64,000 nucleotides of DNA from Planctomycetaceae bacterium (GTDB lineage: Bacteria > Planctomycetota > Phycisphaerae > UBA1845 > UTPLA1). The position numbers and the translations under genes were made by a program. Under the pieces are notes generated by a model. The model was given only the letters and a program-made list of their open reading frames with translations, was not told the origin of the DNA and made no database searches. The stretch spans positions 62,001-126,000 of the forward strand of contig CP030884.1 in assembly GCA_006969385.1 (NCBI GenBank), in the 5' to 3' direction. Numbering within the stretch: position 1 is the first letter of the stretch; each line of letters opens with the position of its first letter. Below are positions 44,340 through 53,934 of the stretch, piece after piece.

Positions 44340-45785
44340 ATGCAAACCCTCGCCAACTACATCGACGGTCAACTCGTCGCACCGCAAACCGGCAGCTACC
44401 TGGAAAACATCAACCCGGCCACCGGTGCGGTGTATTCCAAAATCCCCGATAGCAACGAGCGCGACGTCGATGCCGCCGTCACCGCTGCGGCCCGCGCGTT
44501 TCCTGCGTGGAGCGGTATGCCCGCCGAAGAACGCAGCAGGTACATGATGCGCGTGGCGCAGGTTATCGAGGAAAAGCTCGACGCGTTCGCCGCCGCCGAG
44601 TGCGACGACAACGGCAAGCCGCTTTGGCTGGCACGCACCGTTGATATTCCGCGCGCCGTGAAAAACCTCCGCTTTTTTGCCACGGCCATCCTGCACACGC
44701 GCAGCGACCTACACGAAACCGATGGTCAAGCGTTGAATTACACGTTGCGCCGACCGCGCGGCGTGGCGGGATTGATTTCGCCTTGGAACCTGCCGCTGTA
44801 TCTGTTTACATGGAAAATTGCCCCCGCCATCGCCACCGGCAACACCGCCGTCGGCAAACCCAGCGAGGTTACGCCGATGACGGCGCATTTGTTGGCGGAA
44901 GCGTGTGTCGAAGCCGACCTTCCGCCCGGCGTGTTGAATATCGTGCACGGCACCGGCGTAGGCGCGGGTGCGCCGCTGGTGGCACATCCGAACGTACCGA
45001 CCATCTCGTTTACCGGTGGGACCGTCACGGGGCGGGAGATTGCGCGCACCGCAGCACCGATGTTTAAGAAGTATTCGCTGGAACTCGGCGGCAAGAATCC
45101 GAACATCGTCTTTGCCGATGCCGATTTCGACAAAGCGCTAAATGAAAGCGTCCGCGCCGCCTTTGCCAACCAAGGACAGATTTGTCTCTGCGGATCGCGC
45201 TTGTTTGTGGAGCGTTCGATCTACGATCGCTTCGTCGAACAATTTGTCGCCGCCGCAAAAGCCATGACGGTCGGCGACCCGCGCGCAGCAGACACCAAAG
45301 TCGGCGCATTAGTTTCAAAGGCGCAATACAACAAGGTGCTCAGCTACATCCAACTCGCGCGCGACGAAGGCGGAACAATTCTGTGCGGCGGCGGTCGTCC
45401 CGACGATCTTCCCGAGCGCTGCCGCGATGGTTATTTTATCTCCCCCACCGTCATCACCGGGCTGGATCATCTTTGCCGCGTCAATCAGGAAGAAATCTTC
45501 GGACCAGTCGTCTCGATCATGCCATTCGATTCGGATGATTCCGTCATCGAGATGGCCAACAGCACGCCCTACGGTTTATCCGCATCGATCTGGACGCAGA
45601 ATCTAATGCGCGCCCATCGCGTCGCCGAACAACTAGCAGCCGGCACGGTTTGGATCAACTGTTGGCTCTTGCGCGACCTACGCGTGCCGTTCGGCGGCGT
45701 TAAACAAAGCGGCGTCGGTCGCGAAGGCGGTGACGAGGCGCTGCGGTTCTTTACCGAACCGAAGAATGTTTGTGTGGCGAAGTAG
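44340..45785 (+). CDS. NAD-dependent aldehyde dehydrogenase (ALDH8 / semialdehyde dehydrogenase-like)
   Basis: A 481-residue ALDH with the catalytic glutamate in LELGGKNP and the catalytic cysteine C282 in GQICLCGSR. The C-terminal region FGPVVSIMPFDSDDSVIEMANSTPYGLSASIWTQ is canonical, and the close INCWLLRDLRVPFGGVKQSGVGREGG resembles 2-aminomuconate- or 2-hydroxymuconate-semialdehyde dehydrogenases. The paired SDR upstream (72 bases) suggests a shared catabolic step. The complete pathway is not visible here, so the substrate remains open. Confidence 0.92.
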   Translation: MQTLANYIDGQLVAPQTGSYLENINPATGAVYSKIPDSNERDVDAAVTAAARAFPAWSGMPAEERSRYMMRVAQVIEEKLDAFAAAECDDNGKPLWLARTVDIPRAVKNLRFFATAILHTRSDLHETDGQALNYTLRRPRGVAGLISPWNLPLYLFTWKIAPAIATGNTAVGKPSEVTPMTAHLLAEACVEADLPPGVLNIVHGTGVGAGAPLVAHPNVPTISFTGGTVTGREIARTAAPMFKKYSLELGGKNPNIVFADADFDKALNESVRAAFANQGQICLCGSRLFVERSIYDRFVEQFVAAAKAMTVGDPRAADTKVGALVSKAQYNKVLSYIQLARDEGGTILCGGGRPDDLPERCRDGYFISPTVITGLDHLCRVNQEEIFGPVVSIMPFDSDDSVIEMANSTPYGLSASIWTQNLMRAHRVAEQLAAGTVWINCWLLRDLRVPFGGVKQSGVGREGGDEALRFFTEPKNVCVAK

Positions 45786-45869
45786 GACTCTTAAATGCCG
45801 GCTCGTTAAGAACGCCCAATTGAGATTTGAAGAGGATCAACCAGAATCTCAACAGAATTAAGAATCGGA

Positions 45870-46475
45870 TCAATACCGCTCGCGCGTCGGTCGCTCGTCT
45901 TCGATCGGCGGCGACCAATCGGGGGAACCGACCACTTTCTCTGCGAGGTGTCGATACGCGTGCACAATGTCGTTGCAGATCAGATCCACGCGCTGCCTAA
46001 GCACGCGGCGATCTTTGATTAACTTTGAAGATAGACCGCGCAGGCGCGACTGACGCAATGCATCGCGGCGGCGTACGCGTTCGCGTTTGCAAAGGTGTTC
46101 GACTGCATCGACGACAAGTTCACCGTCGATCGGATGCACGAAGATATCCGCCACGCCGAGGCGCAACGCCAACAGCACGCGATCCATCTCCAGCGTTTCT
46201 TTCAGCAGGATCACCTGATAGCGCTCCGACCCGTCGCGCGGCACCAAGTCCATACCGAAGCCATCTTCGAGGCGATGATCCGCAATTACAATTTCCGGGT
46301 TAAGCGCCTTGATCGCCATCCGCGCGTCGTAGATCGTGTCCACCAACGTCAATCGCGCGGTGACGCGATCGGCCAACTCGGCGAGCAAATCCGTGATGCG
46401 ACCGTTATCCGGCGCGGCGATCACGATGTGTGGCGTTTTGTTAATTGAAATCGGCGTGGCTTCTTTCGCAGACAT
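45870..46475 (-). CDS. Degenerate receiver-domain protein
   Basis: A 201-residue protein: a receiver-like fold (about 13-130) with a helical tail of about 70 residues. The possible phosphorylation aspartate is present (VIADHRLEDG), but the acidic pair after strand 1 is lost (IAAPDNGR), and the conserved lysine is a histidine (FVHPID). It may therefore not be phosphorylated normally. It is the last gene of a minus-strand run with the HDOD kinase (100 bases upstream) and the HTH-receiver regulator, so it is probably an adaptor of that system. Confidence 0.75.
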   Translation of the reverse strand: MSAKEATPISINKTPHIVIAAPDNGRITDLLAELADRVTARLTLVDTIYDARMAIKALNPEIVIADHRLEDGFGMDLVPRDGSERYQVILLKETLEMDRVLLALRLGVADIFVHPIDGELVVDAVEHLCKRERVRRRDALRQSRLRGLSSKLIKDRRVLRQRVDLICNDIVHAYRHLAEKVVGSPDWSPPIEDERPTRERY

Positions 46476-46574
46476 CCGTTCACGACCTCCTGTCGCATAC
46501 CGACGCGGCTACGTCGGGCATTGGCAGCTGACGGTTCCGATCCGTCGCGGGGCGTGACCAACAAAAGAAAGGCG

Positions 46575-48746
46575 CTAGGCGGTGGGGATGCGGAGAACGA
46601 CGCGCGTGCCCTCTCCCGGTTTACTCTCCAGCCGCACGTCACCGCCGTTGAGCAACATCAACCGTTGCACGCGGGCGAGCCCAAGGCCCCGTCCGCGACC
46701 GGCCGGTTGCTGAGAATAGAACGGATCGAAGGCCCGCCCCATGATCTCCGGCGTCATTCCGCGCCCGTTGTCGATCACGCTGACAACAACCAATGCTTCG
46801 GTCGGATGGGCGGCGGCCTTAACGGTCATTTGCGGCGCGCGACCGTTGGCGGCTTGGGCGGCGTTGCGAAAGATTTCTTCGAAGCACGTCATCAGATGCG
46901 CACGATCGCAACCGACGAGCGGCAGGTCGTCCGGAAGATCGATGGCGACGGCGTCCGCGGCCCATAATTCGTCTGCTGCCATATCGGCCAGCTTTGCGTT
47001 TATGAGCGCGCCGAGATCGAGCGTTTCGACCGCCGGGTGGGCGGCAGAGACCATCGTAAGCAGTTCGTTGACGATGGAACTGGCATCGCGGGCCTTGTCG
47101 CCGATCTGCGTAAGTCCTTTTTTAAGGTCCGCATCTGCGCATTTGGCGGCCATCATTTGAGCACGACCGGCGATCACCGACAGCGGGTTGTTGAGTTCGT
47201 GTGCCGCACCGGCGGCCATGGCCGTCACGCTGGCGATTGCGCGACGCTGCGCCGCCTGCATATGCGCGGCTTCGGAACGCTTGCCGACGGTTGCCAACTC
47301 CTGCTGAAGCGTGTTGGCCTCGTCGCGATCGCTCAACCAAATCATGCGCGTGGCAAAGGTGTTTAAGACCACATTCCAATCGGAATCGGGCGGCAGATTA
47401 CCGCGCTCGTCGCGCGGTATGCGCAAATAACCGGTCACGTGCTTACCGACCGTCAAATCGAACCGTACGAATCGCGCCAAGCTGATCGCTTGCGTTAAGC
47501 CGTGAATCGACTGCTGTCGCTCTACCGGCTCGTCGTTGTCGTAGGTGCGTCGGCCCGCCTGCGCTTCGACCTGGGGCGACTCGTCGTTAATCCCTTGCGC
47601 GACGATTTGAACCTGCGTGAGGTCGAACACTTCGTGCAGCAGCCGCGCCGCAGCGTTGCAAAACGCGTCCATATCGGTCGCGTCGAGCGCGAGTTGATTC
47701 AACTTCGCAACAGCCGCCAAACCGAGTCGGCTGCGCTGCCAGCGCTCCGCCTCACGGGCAAATTCATCGTGTTGTCGCAGCAACTGCTCGTTGGTTTTCA
47801 ACAGAGCGGTGAGATATTCGCGGCGCGCATCGATGCGTTCGCCACCGATCCACGCGGCACGTTGCTCGAGGTCGTCAGCCAACGCGTTGACGACTTCCTG
47901 CAACAACTCGCTGCTAACACCCAAGTCGCGCGCCAATTCACCGCTCGTAACGGTGATTTCATAGTTCCCGGACCATCCCAGGCGCAATTCGCGTGCGAGC
48001 AAATCTGCCAAATGCACCAATTGCACGTGTCGGCCCGCATGAACCGACGGCGGCAAGGCTTCGGGCGAATGGTGGTGCAGCCAAATGCACTGCGCGAGTC
48101 GCTGAGGTAACTTCCAATTTCTTGCCAGATAACGCCCCGCCGTGGTGTGATCGACACCCAACGTGGCTTGCTCGGCGGCGATGATATCCAGCCGCGCGTC
48201 TTCGGTTTGTGTCACGACGCGGGCGTAACTCTTCGGCATCACCGTGTTCAAGGCGAGCTTGCCAATATCGTGGAGCAATCCCAAAACAAAGCCGTCGTTT
48301 TCGTCGATCTCAAATGCCGGCGCTAAACGCCGCGCCGCGCAACCGACAGCCAAGCAGTGTTTCCAAAACGCGTCCCGATCAAATCCCGTGTTGCGTTCGT
48401 GCTTGCTGCGACCGACGCCGAAAACTTCCATGACCTTCAATGCGAGCGTTGCCTGACGCACGCGATTAAAGCCCAACACTTGCACGGCGCGACCGAGATT
48501 GAGCGACGCCGCCGGTAAGGCGAATTCCGACGAATGCAATATCGAAATGAGTCGCGCCGACAGACTCGGGTCGGTCTCAATCAGTCGAATCAACTGACTG
48601 GTCGCCATCGATTCGTCTTCGGTGATCGTGAGAACTTTGGCTGCAATCGGCGAAAGCGGCGGCAACGCGTCTAGTTGACTTAACACGCGTTCGACGTCGC
48701 GCTGGTTGGTCGTCGCTAAATCGCGCGTCATCGGTGCCTTCCCCAA
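46575..48746 (-). CDS. HDOD-domain histidine kinase
   Basis: A 723-residue cytoplasmic hybrid with no membrane segment. HDOD domain (about 20-230; it contains TDPSLSARLISILHSS, HDIGKLALNTV and DHTTAGRYLARNWKLP), a coiled-coil (about 290-345), a GAF-like region (about 350-480), then HisKA with H516 in AAGAAHELNNPLSVIAG and a C-terminal ATPase with FRNAAQA, VIDNGRGM and GRGLGLARVQRLM. HDOD is related to HD phosphohydrolases but generally lacks their metal site. Coupling it to a histidine kinase is seen in planctomycetes and deltaproteobacteria. The receiver partners flank it. Confidence 0.9.
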   Translation of the reverse strand: MGKAPMTRDLATTNQRDVERVLSQLDALPPLSPIAAKVLTITEDESMATSQLIRLIETDPSLSARLISILHSSEFALPAASLNLGRAVQVLGFNRVRQATLALKVMEVFGVGRSKHERNTGFDRDAFWKHCLAVGCAARRLAPAFEIDENDGFVLGLLHDIGKLALNTVMPKSYARVVTQTEDARLDIIAAEQATLGVDHTTAGRYLARNWKLPQRLAQCIWLHHHSPEALPPSVHAGRHVQLVHLADLLARELRLGWSGNYEITVTSGELARDLGVSSELLQEVVNALADDLEQRAAWIGGERIDARREYLTALLKTNEQLLRQHDEFAREAERWQRSRLGLAAVAKLNQLALDATDMDAFCNAAARLLHEVFDLTQVQIVAQGINDESPQVEAQAGRRTYDNDEPVERQQSIHGLTQAISLARFVRFDLTVGKHVTGYLRIPRDERGNLPPDSDWNVVLNTFATRMIWLSDRDEANTLQQELATVGKRSEAAHMQAAQRRAIASVTAMAAGAAHELNNPLSVIAGRAQMMAAKCADADLKKGLTQIGDKARDASSIVNELLTMVSAAHPAVETLDLGALINAKLADMAADELWAADAVAIDLPDDLPLVGCDRAHLMTCFEEIFRNAAQAANGRAPQMTVKAAAHPTEALVVVSVIDNGRGMTPEIMGRAFDPFYSQQPAGRGRGLGLARVQRLMLLNGGDVRLESKPGEGTRVVLRIPTA

Positions 48747-48791
48747 TGGCGGTCGGCATTCGTAGAAGTGCCGTAATAAATGGTGACACGC

Positions 48792-49397
48792 CTAGGCGGC
48801 GAGCAATTCGGCAATCCGGTTAAGCAACTTGTCCACTTCAAATGGTTTCTGGACAAACTCATCGGCGCCGGCCGCCATGAGTGCATCGACCTCGCTTTTA
48901 TCCGCCGCGCCGGAGACCACGATGATCTTGGTGTTAGCGAGTTCCGTGTTTTCGCGAATGCGCTGACAGACGATGTTGCCGTTGATATCCGGCAACATGA
49001 AGTCGAGCAAAATCACTTCGGGCTTGAACGATTGGCTCAGCGCGCCGGCATCGAAACCATTGCTTGCGGTGCGCACGTCGTAACGACCGTCGGCACCGAG
49101 GATTTCTTCGAGCATGTCCAGAATATCGGGGTCGTCATCCACGACGAGAATTCGTCGCTTGCCCCCGCCCAGGACTTCGAGCGGAATGTTGTGGGCCGCC
49201 ATGAATTCCAGCAGCGCTTCGCGCGGAATGCGGCGAAACTTCGAGCCGGGCACGCGGAAGCCGTTTAGCTTGCCGCTGTCGAAGCAACGAATGACCGTTT
49301 GCTGCGAGATTTGGCAAATCTCAGCCACTTCGCCGGTGGTAAAAACGGTCTTATCCCGCCAATCGGTCGGCCCGGCTATGTTGGCATTTTGTGACAT
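48792..49397 (-). CDS. Response regulator: N-terminal HTH (excisionase type) and C-terminal receiver
   Basis: A 201-residue protein in reversed order compared with ordinary regulators. A MerR/excisionase-like helix-turn-helix (VFTTGEVAEICQISQQTVIRCFDSGKLNGFRVPGSKFRRI, about 17-56) comes first; the receiver (about 82-200) follows with VVDDDPD, D132 in LLDFMLPD, VVSGAA and VQKPF all intact, so it should accept phosphate. The start is set at ATG 49397; a start at 49472 is possible. It is upstream of the HDOD kinase on the same strand (45 bases), which is its likely phosphodonor. Confidence 0.88.
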   Translation of the reverse strand: MSQNANIAGPTDWRDKTVFTTGEVAEICQISQQTVIRCFDSGKLNGFRVPGSKFRRIPREALLEFMAAHNIPLEVLGGGKRRILVVDDDPDILDMLEEILGADGRYDVRTASNGFDAGALSQSFKPEVILLDFMLPDINGNIVCQRIRENTELANTKIIVVSGAADKSEVDALMAAGADEFVQKPFEVDKLLNRIAELLAA

Positions 49398-49720
49398 GAC
49401 ATTGCTCGCTCGAACGTTGAGACGTGACAAGGCCTGCGTGAAAGGGCCGTATTTACAGCCCAATCTACCCAAACTATCTATCTTAACAAGCCTACGGTGA
49501 AAATCGAACGAAACGCGGCGATCCTTTAGGTGGAAAAATTAACCGTAACGTCATGCTTGGCAATGCTTTACAGAGAATAACCGCGGAAATCGCGAACTTA
49601 TTGGGCAGTTTTCGCGCATGACTCGCGGTGGCGAGGCTCCCTCAGTGACACAGGTGTGATTCTTATTGGAATTTCGCTGCGAGCGGCACCAAATGGCGGA
49701 ATGAACGACGCTCCAGGCAA

Positions 49721-51226
49721 TTAGTCGCCGCTGGGTTCGCCGTTATTGGCCGTTTGCATCACCGGCTGAGACGGATCGCGCCACTCAACCAGATACCGAC
49801 ACGCGTCGTCCATCATTGGCTTAGGCGATTTGCCGGTGACGTTGTTGTAGAAGAACGCGAACGCGAGCCAGTCGCCCGACTCGGTGTTGATATAGCCCGC
49901 TAACGTTCGCACGCCCGCGATGGTGCCCGTTTTTCCGAATACGCGCCCCTTCACCGAGCCGCTGCGCATGCGTTTGCGTAACGTGCCGACATCCGCACCG
50001 CTGACGGCGAGCGAGCCGCTGAGCAAATTAAACTTCGCCGGGTCGGAATACATGTGCTGCAGGATATGCACCGACGCCGCCGGGCTGAGGCGATTCTCGC
50101 GCGACAACCCGCTGCCATCATCCACGGCAACCTGCTTGGCGGGAATATCGAGCTTGCGAAAGTAGGCATTTAGCGCTGAAGCGGCCGACGACCAGGTGCC
50201 TTGGCCCGCATGTTTTACGCCCAGCGTTTTGAACAAGCCTTCCGCGACCATGCCGAGGCTATCGCGCCCGGCACGCATCAACACATCGGGCAATCCCTGG
50301 CGATGCACGGCAATGATGTGCACGTCCGTTGGCAACAAACTTTGCTTAATTCGCACGGTTTCGCGCTTCACGCTTCCGCCGACGGGGATACCGGCACCGA
50401 CGAGATGTTCCTTTAGTGCGGCTCCGAAAAACAAGCCGGGATCGCGCACCGTAACTGGTGCCAACTCGCCGTAGGCGTTTACCTTGCCACGTAGAATCAG
50501 ATCATCCGATTGCCGCGGTCGCAACACGATTACCGACGATTGATCCGACGAACTCGTTTCATTCGTGATGCCGACGTACTTATTCGGCGGGATCAGCCCG
50601 ATGCGCGCGGGTTGGCCCGCTTTGGTGGGCCGCACCGTGGCCGTCACACAATTGGCATTGAAGTTCAAACCGCCAATCGGCGCTTCGTACCATTTTTGAT
50701 ATTGATTCTTGGGCCAACTGTCGTGCACGAAGGCTCGATCGAAGATCGAATCATCGATAATGACGTCGCCGGGGATTTGCTCGATACCCAATTCTTTCAG
50801 ACGCGCCGCCCACGTTTCAAACACGCGCGTGATGGCGACGCCATCGCGTTCGGCGAGCCGTTCATCACCAAAGACGGGATCGCCCGAGCCGATCACGACC
50901 AAATCGTGATCGCGAATCGCCAGCACCGTCGTGTATTGATAGTCGCCGCCCAACTGATCGATGGCGGCCGCCAATACCACCAGCTTTTGGTTGCTGGCGG
51001 GAATCATGGGTGTCGTGGCATCATGCTCGAACAACACTTCGCCGGTGCGGAGGGCCACCACCTTGCCGGCAAACTTCGTTTTATTGGATGGAACCAGAAT
51101 TTCGGCGAGGCGCGACGACACATCCGCCGCTTGCAGCCGCGCCGTGGCCGACAGCACCGCACACAGCGCGACAAGCCTAAAAATCCCACTATTTCGGACG
51201 AACCGAAGCAAGTTCATACGCGTCAT
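49721..51226 (-). CDS. dacB: D-alanyl-D-alanine carboxypeptidase/endopeptidase (PBP4, DacB family)
   Basis: An exported serine peptidase (peptidase S13) that trims or cleaves peptidoglycan crosslinks. Signal peptide (about 1-34), catalytic tetrad SNQK (S78, K81), DGSGLSRENRLS carrying the SxN motif, and KTGT in GKTGTIAGV. Length 501 residues, normal for the family, with the usual insertion between the first and second motifs. It has no close operon partner: about 250 bases separate it from the HTH-receiver gene downstream, and the gene upstream diverges. Confidence 0.93.
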   Translation of the reverse strand: MTRMNLLRFVRNSGIFRLVALCAVLSATARLQAADVSSRLAEILVPSNKTKFAGKVVALRTGEVLFEHDATTPMIPASNQKLVVLAAAIDQLGGDYQYTTVLAIRDHDLVVIGSGDPVFGDERLAERDGVAITRVFETWAARLKELGIEQIPGDVIIDDSIFDRAFVHDSWPKNQYQKWYEAPIGGLNFNANCVTATVRPTKAGQPARIGLIPPNKYVGITNETSSSDQSSVIVLRPRQSDDLILRGKVNAYGELAPVTVRDPGLFFGAALKEHLVGAGIPVGGSVKRETVRIKQSLLPTDVHIIAVHRQGLPDVLMRAGRDSLGMVAEGLFKTLGVKHAGQGTWSSAASALNAYFRKLDIPAKQVAVDDGSGLSRENRLSPAASVHILQHMYSDPAKFNLLSGSLAVSGADVGTLRKRMRSGSVKGRVFGKTGTIAGVRTLAGYINTESGDWLAFAFFYNNVTGKSPKPMMDDACRYLVEWRDPSQPVMQTANNGEPSGD

Positions 51227-51530
51227 GATCTCCGTATCGTTAAACGGGTAATGTTATCGCAACCTTCGCAGACGAGCCACCTTTAATTCCATTGGTGCGG
51301 CGGCATAAAGTCATGATGGAGCAGGGATTATCACAGCATAACGTCTGACACCCCTGTCTGATTCGCGGTTTGCTTTACGCTGGCCGCCTCGTTCAAATTG
51401 TATCGGAACGGGTGTGGTCATACGGACAGTCGGTTAAGATAGATGCGTATTTGAATGGGGTTGCGATCGTTGCTCGCCGCTTGGATCGCAGTCACAACAA
51501 CCAAAAAGATACCAGACCCACAGCCTTTTC
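51227..51530. other. Divergent promoter region between dacB and the receiver-like gene
   Basis: About 300 bases that must hold promoters in both directions. I find no convincing -35/-10 pair, and no hairpin or coding frame. Confidence 0.35.
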
Positions 51531-52382
51531 ATGAGTGCAACGCCGACCCATTTGCATACCACCGATCAGACCGTCCTCATTGTGGCGGCCAATCCGGGCG
51601 GCGATCTGCTGGCCTTCGGTGAACAGCTTGCCTCGACCGGCGCATCGGTGCATTTCACCACCGACGTGTATGCGGCGATGGCGCGGCTCGCACTCGGCGA
51701 ACCGTTTTCGCACGTCGTCGTCGACGCTGCCGCATTGGATGGTTACGACGAAGCATTCCTCTCTTTAGCACCACAATACTTTCGCGACGTTGAATTCCAC
51801 GTGCCGCGCATGATGACATCGTCGCAGCGCATGTTGCCACCGGGGCGATTCGAGCCCGGTGCACCGGCGGACATCTTCGATCGCATCGTCGGCATTCGCG
51901 AAGCCGAAGTCGCCGACGCGGTCGAAACGGATGAGCCGTACGTCGGTGCTAACGTGGAGCATGCCGTCTCCGACACGGCGGAATACGCCGATCAGAACGC
52001 CGACGCGACCGACGAATTATCGGTGGATCATTCGCAGGATCGCGCAGAAGAATCCGTCCACGAAGAAACGCAGCATCACGATGGTCCGCATGGCGACCCA
52101 CTTTCCCCACAGCTCTCGACCGACGGCGGTTCCGATCGCCACGACGACGGCCCGTCACTACACGACAGCGTGCGGCAAAAGATGGGCGGCGGTTTGAACG
52201 CGCCGCAGCGCCGCCGACCGCCGGGCGCGAGCGATGACGCGCCGTCCGATCCACAGCAAGACGCGCGCTTATCATCGGAAGAAATGGACGCGCTGCTCGG
52301 TCGCAATGAAGAACCATCGGCGGACGAAGAAGAGCAAGTGGAATCCGATCGCGAAGAGCCGCCGCGTTGGGAGGGTTGGTAG
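51531..52382 (+). CDS. Degenerate receiver domain with a long acidic tail
   Basis: A 283-residue protein. About 14-105 fold like a receiver (TVLIVAANPGGDLLAF, VVVDAAALDGYDE), but the acidic pair and the lysine are missing. Residues from about 150 onward are acidic, histidine- and serine-rich, without order (DQNADATDELSVDHSQD, DEEEQVESDREEPP). The stop TAG overlaps the GTG start of the diguanylate cyclase by one base, so the two are coupled. It may act as an adaptor or titrating partner of that enzyme. No family with known function is recognised. Confidence 0.7.
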   Translation: MSATPTHLHTTDQTVLIVAANPGGDLLAFGEQLASTGASVHFTTDVYAAMARLALGEPFSHVVVDAAALDGYDEAFLSLAPQYFRDVEFHVPRMMTSSQRMLPPGRFEPGAPADIFDRIVGIREAEVADAVETDEPYVGANVEHAVSDTAEYADQNADATDELSVDHSQDRAEESVHEETQHHDGPHGDPLSPQLSTDGGSDRHDDGPSLHDSVRQKMGGGLNAPQRRRPPGASDDAPSDPQQDARLSSEEMDALLGRNEEPSADEEEQVESDREEPPRWEGW

Positions 52383-53710
52383 TGATTCTACGCCACCAAC
52401 AACCGACGCAGCGCTTGCTGATCGTGAACGACCTCGAGCGGCTCGCGCCGATCGCGCGCAGCATTTATTCACCGGGCCCGATCAGCGGCGTGCGATCATT
52501 CCTCGCCGGCATTGCCGAGATACCGCGCAGCGAGACCAAAGCGATCATCGCCGCCCACGACCCGGCCTGCCAAAATGTGGAAGCCGCCATTCGCGGCTTG
52601 CGCAAAGTTGCCGGCGACGATATCCCGCTGATCTTCTGTTGCGAGCCGGCCTACGAACAACTCGCCATGCGCACTTGCGACGCCGGAGCCGATGATTACG
52701 TCATCTTCCCGCCCGAGCGCAGCACGTTGCGCAAACTGATTCTCGGGGTAGAGGCCGAACCGCCCACGCCGCGCGGCGAAGCGCGCACGGCCACGACGGG
52801 CTTCGAAGGCGCGACCACGGGCGAGTTGCTGCGTATCTCGAATGCGTTGCACAACGTCACCCGCCGCAGCCCCGAAGCGATGGGCTCGCTCGCCGAGATG
52901 ATCTGCTTCGCCTTCGACGCCCGCGCCGCCGAGATTCGCATCGCCAATCGCGTGGGTCGCTTCGGCAGCGAAACCTTGACCGACGAAAACACCGTGATGA
53001 GCGAGCCGCTCGGTCCGCGCGCCAAGCCCATCGGTCAAATCCGCGTCGGCGCCAGCGGTCGCGGCGGCTATCACAAAAACGATCCCGAGCGCTTGCGGCA
53101 TTACGGCCTGTTGGTGTTTCGCCTGCTCGAAAACGCCACGCGCCAAACGCACTGGCGACGGCTGGCGTTGACCGACGACCTCACGGGGCTATCGAATCGG
53201 CGCAGCCTGATGGCAACGCTCACCGATAAGATCGAGGTCGCGCGCCGTATCGGTGAAACGCTGACGGTGCTGGTGTTCGATATCGACGACTTCAAGCGCT
53301 ACAACGATGCGTACGGCCACGACGCTGGTGACGAAATCCTGCGCGAAGTCGGTAAGCTATTTACCGCTTGCACACGTAAGGGCGATGTCGTCGCGCGCTA
53401 CGGTGGCGACGAGTTTGTCGTGGTCTTCGATGCCGAATCTCCCCGCGCCGAAGGCTCGGAACACCCCACCCGCGTTTTTGATATCGTGAAGCGATTTAAG
53501 AAAGCACTGGATAACCACACGTTCGCCAGACTTGGCCCCGAAGCAACGGGCTATCTCACCATCAGCGGTGGGTTAGCGTCGTACCCGGACCAAGGCGCGC
53601 AACCCGAGCAGCTGCTGGAAGCCGCCGACCAGGCGCTGCTCAAAGCCAAAGAAGGCGGGAAGAATCGCTTCTATGTGGTCGGCGGCGGTGAAGTGGATTG
53701 CGGAGATTGA
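52382..53710 (+). CDS. Diguanylate cyclase with an N-terminal degenerate receiver
   Basis: About 442 residues. N-terminal receiver-like domain (about 8-130; no usable lysine, DDYVIFPP), a middle domain (about 140-265), then GGDEF (about 275-435) with GGDEF at 341-345. The inhibitory site RKGD (332-335) lies 5 residues before it, so product inhibition by c-di-GMP is expected. The GTG 52382 has GGGAGGG about 7 bases upstream and overlaps the preceding stop; TTG 52367 is less likely. It makes c-di-GMP, which usually favours a sessile life; the signal is unknown. Confidence 0.92.
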   Translation: MILRHQQPTQRLLIVNDLERLAPIARSIYSPGPISGVRSFLAGIAEIPRSETKAIIAAHDPACQNVEAAIRGLRKVAGDDIPLIFCCEPAYEQLAMRTCDAGADDYVIFPPERSTLRKLILGVEAEPPTPRGEARTATTGFEGATTGELLRISNALHNVTRRSPEAMGSLAEMICFAFDARAAEIRIANRVGRFGSETLTDENTVMSEPLGPRAKPIGQIRVGASGRGGYHKNDPERLRHYGLLVFRLLENATRQTHWRRLALTDDLTGLSNRRSLMATLTDKIEVARRIGETLTVLVFDIDDFKRYNDAYGHDAGDEILREVGKLFTACTRKGDVVARYGGDEFVVVFDAESPRAEGSEHPTRVFDIVKRFKKALDNHTFARLGPEATGYLTISGGLASYPDQGAQPEQLLEAADQALLKAKEGGKNRFYVVGGGEVDCGD

Positions 53711-53820
53711 ATCGCCCAGTCCAGCACATCCTCTAGTTTCTGTTCTGCGCACCTCAACAATAACGACGACTGCAAGCCCCCCACGCAGCCTGCAGTCGCC
53801 ATTTGAAGAAAGTGGTTCGT

Positions 53821-53934
53821 TTACGGCATTGCCAGAGCGCTTACGAACGGCCCGATATCGCGCCCATCGACAGCGTCATCCGAGTTGATATCCGCCAAGC
53901 TGCAATAGCTGTTGGTCAGCAAGCGATCGACGAA
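53821..53934. repeat. 3' end copy A: 114 bases identical to 56836-56949
   Basis: The last 114 bases of the two tandem FG-GAP genes are identical base for base (offset 3015), while the genes upstream of this segment have diverged clearly. This is far more conserved than the rest of the pair. Confidence 0.85.
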
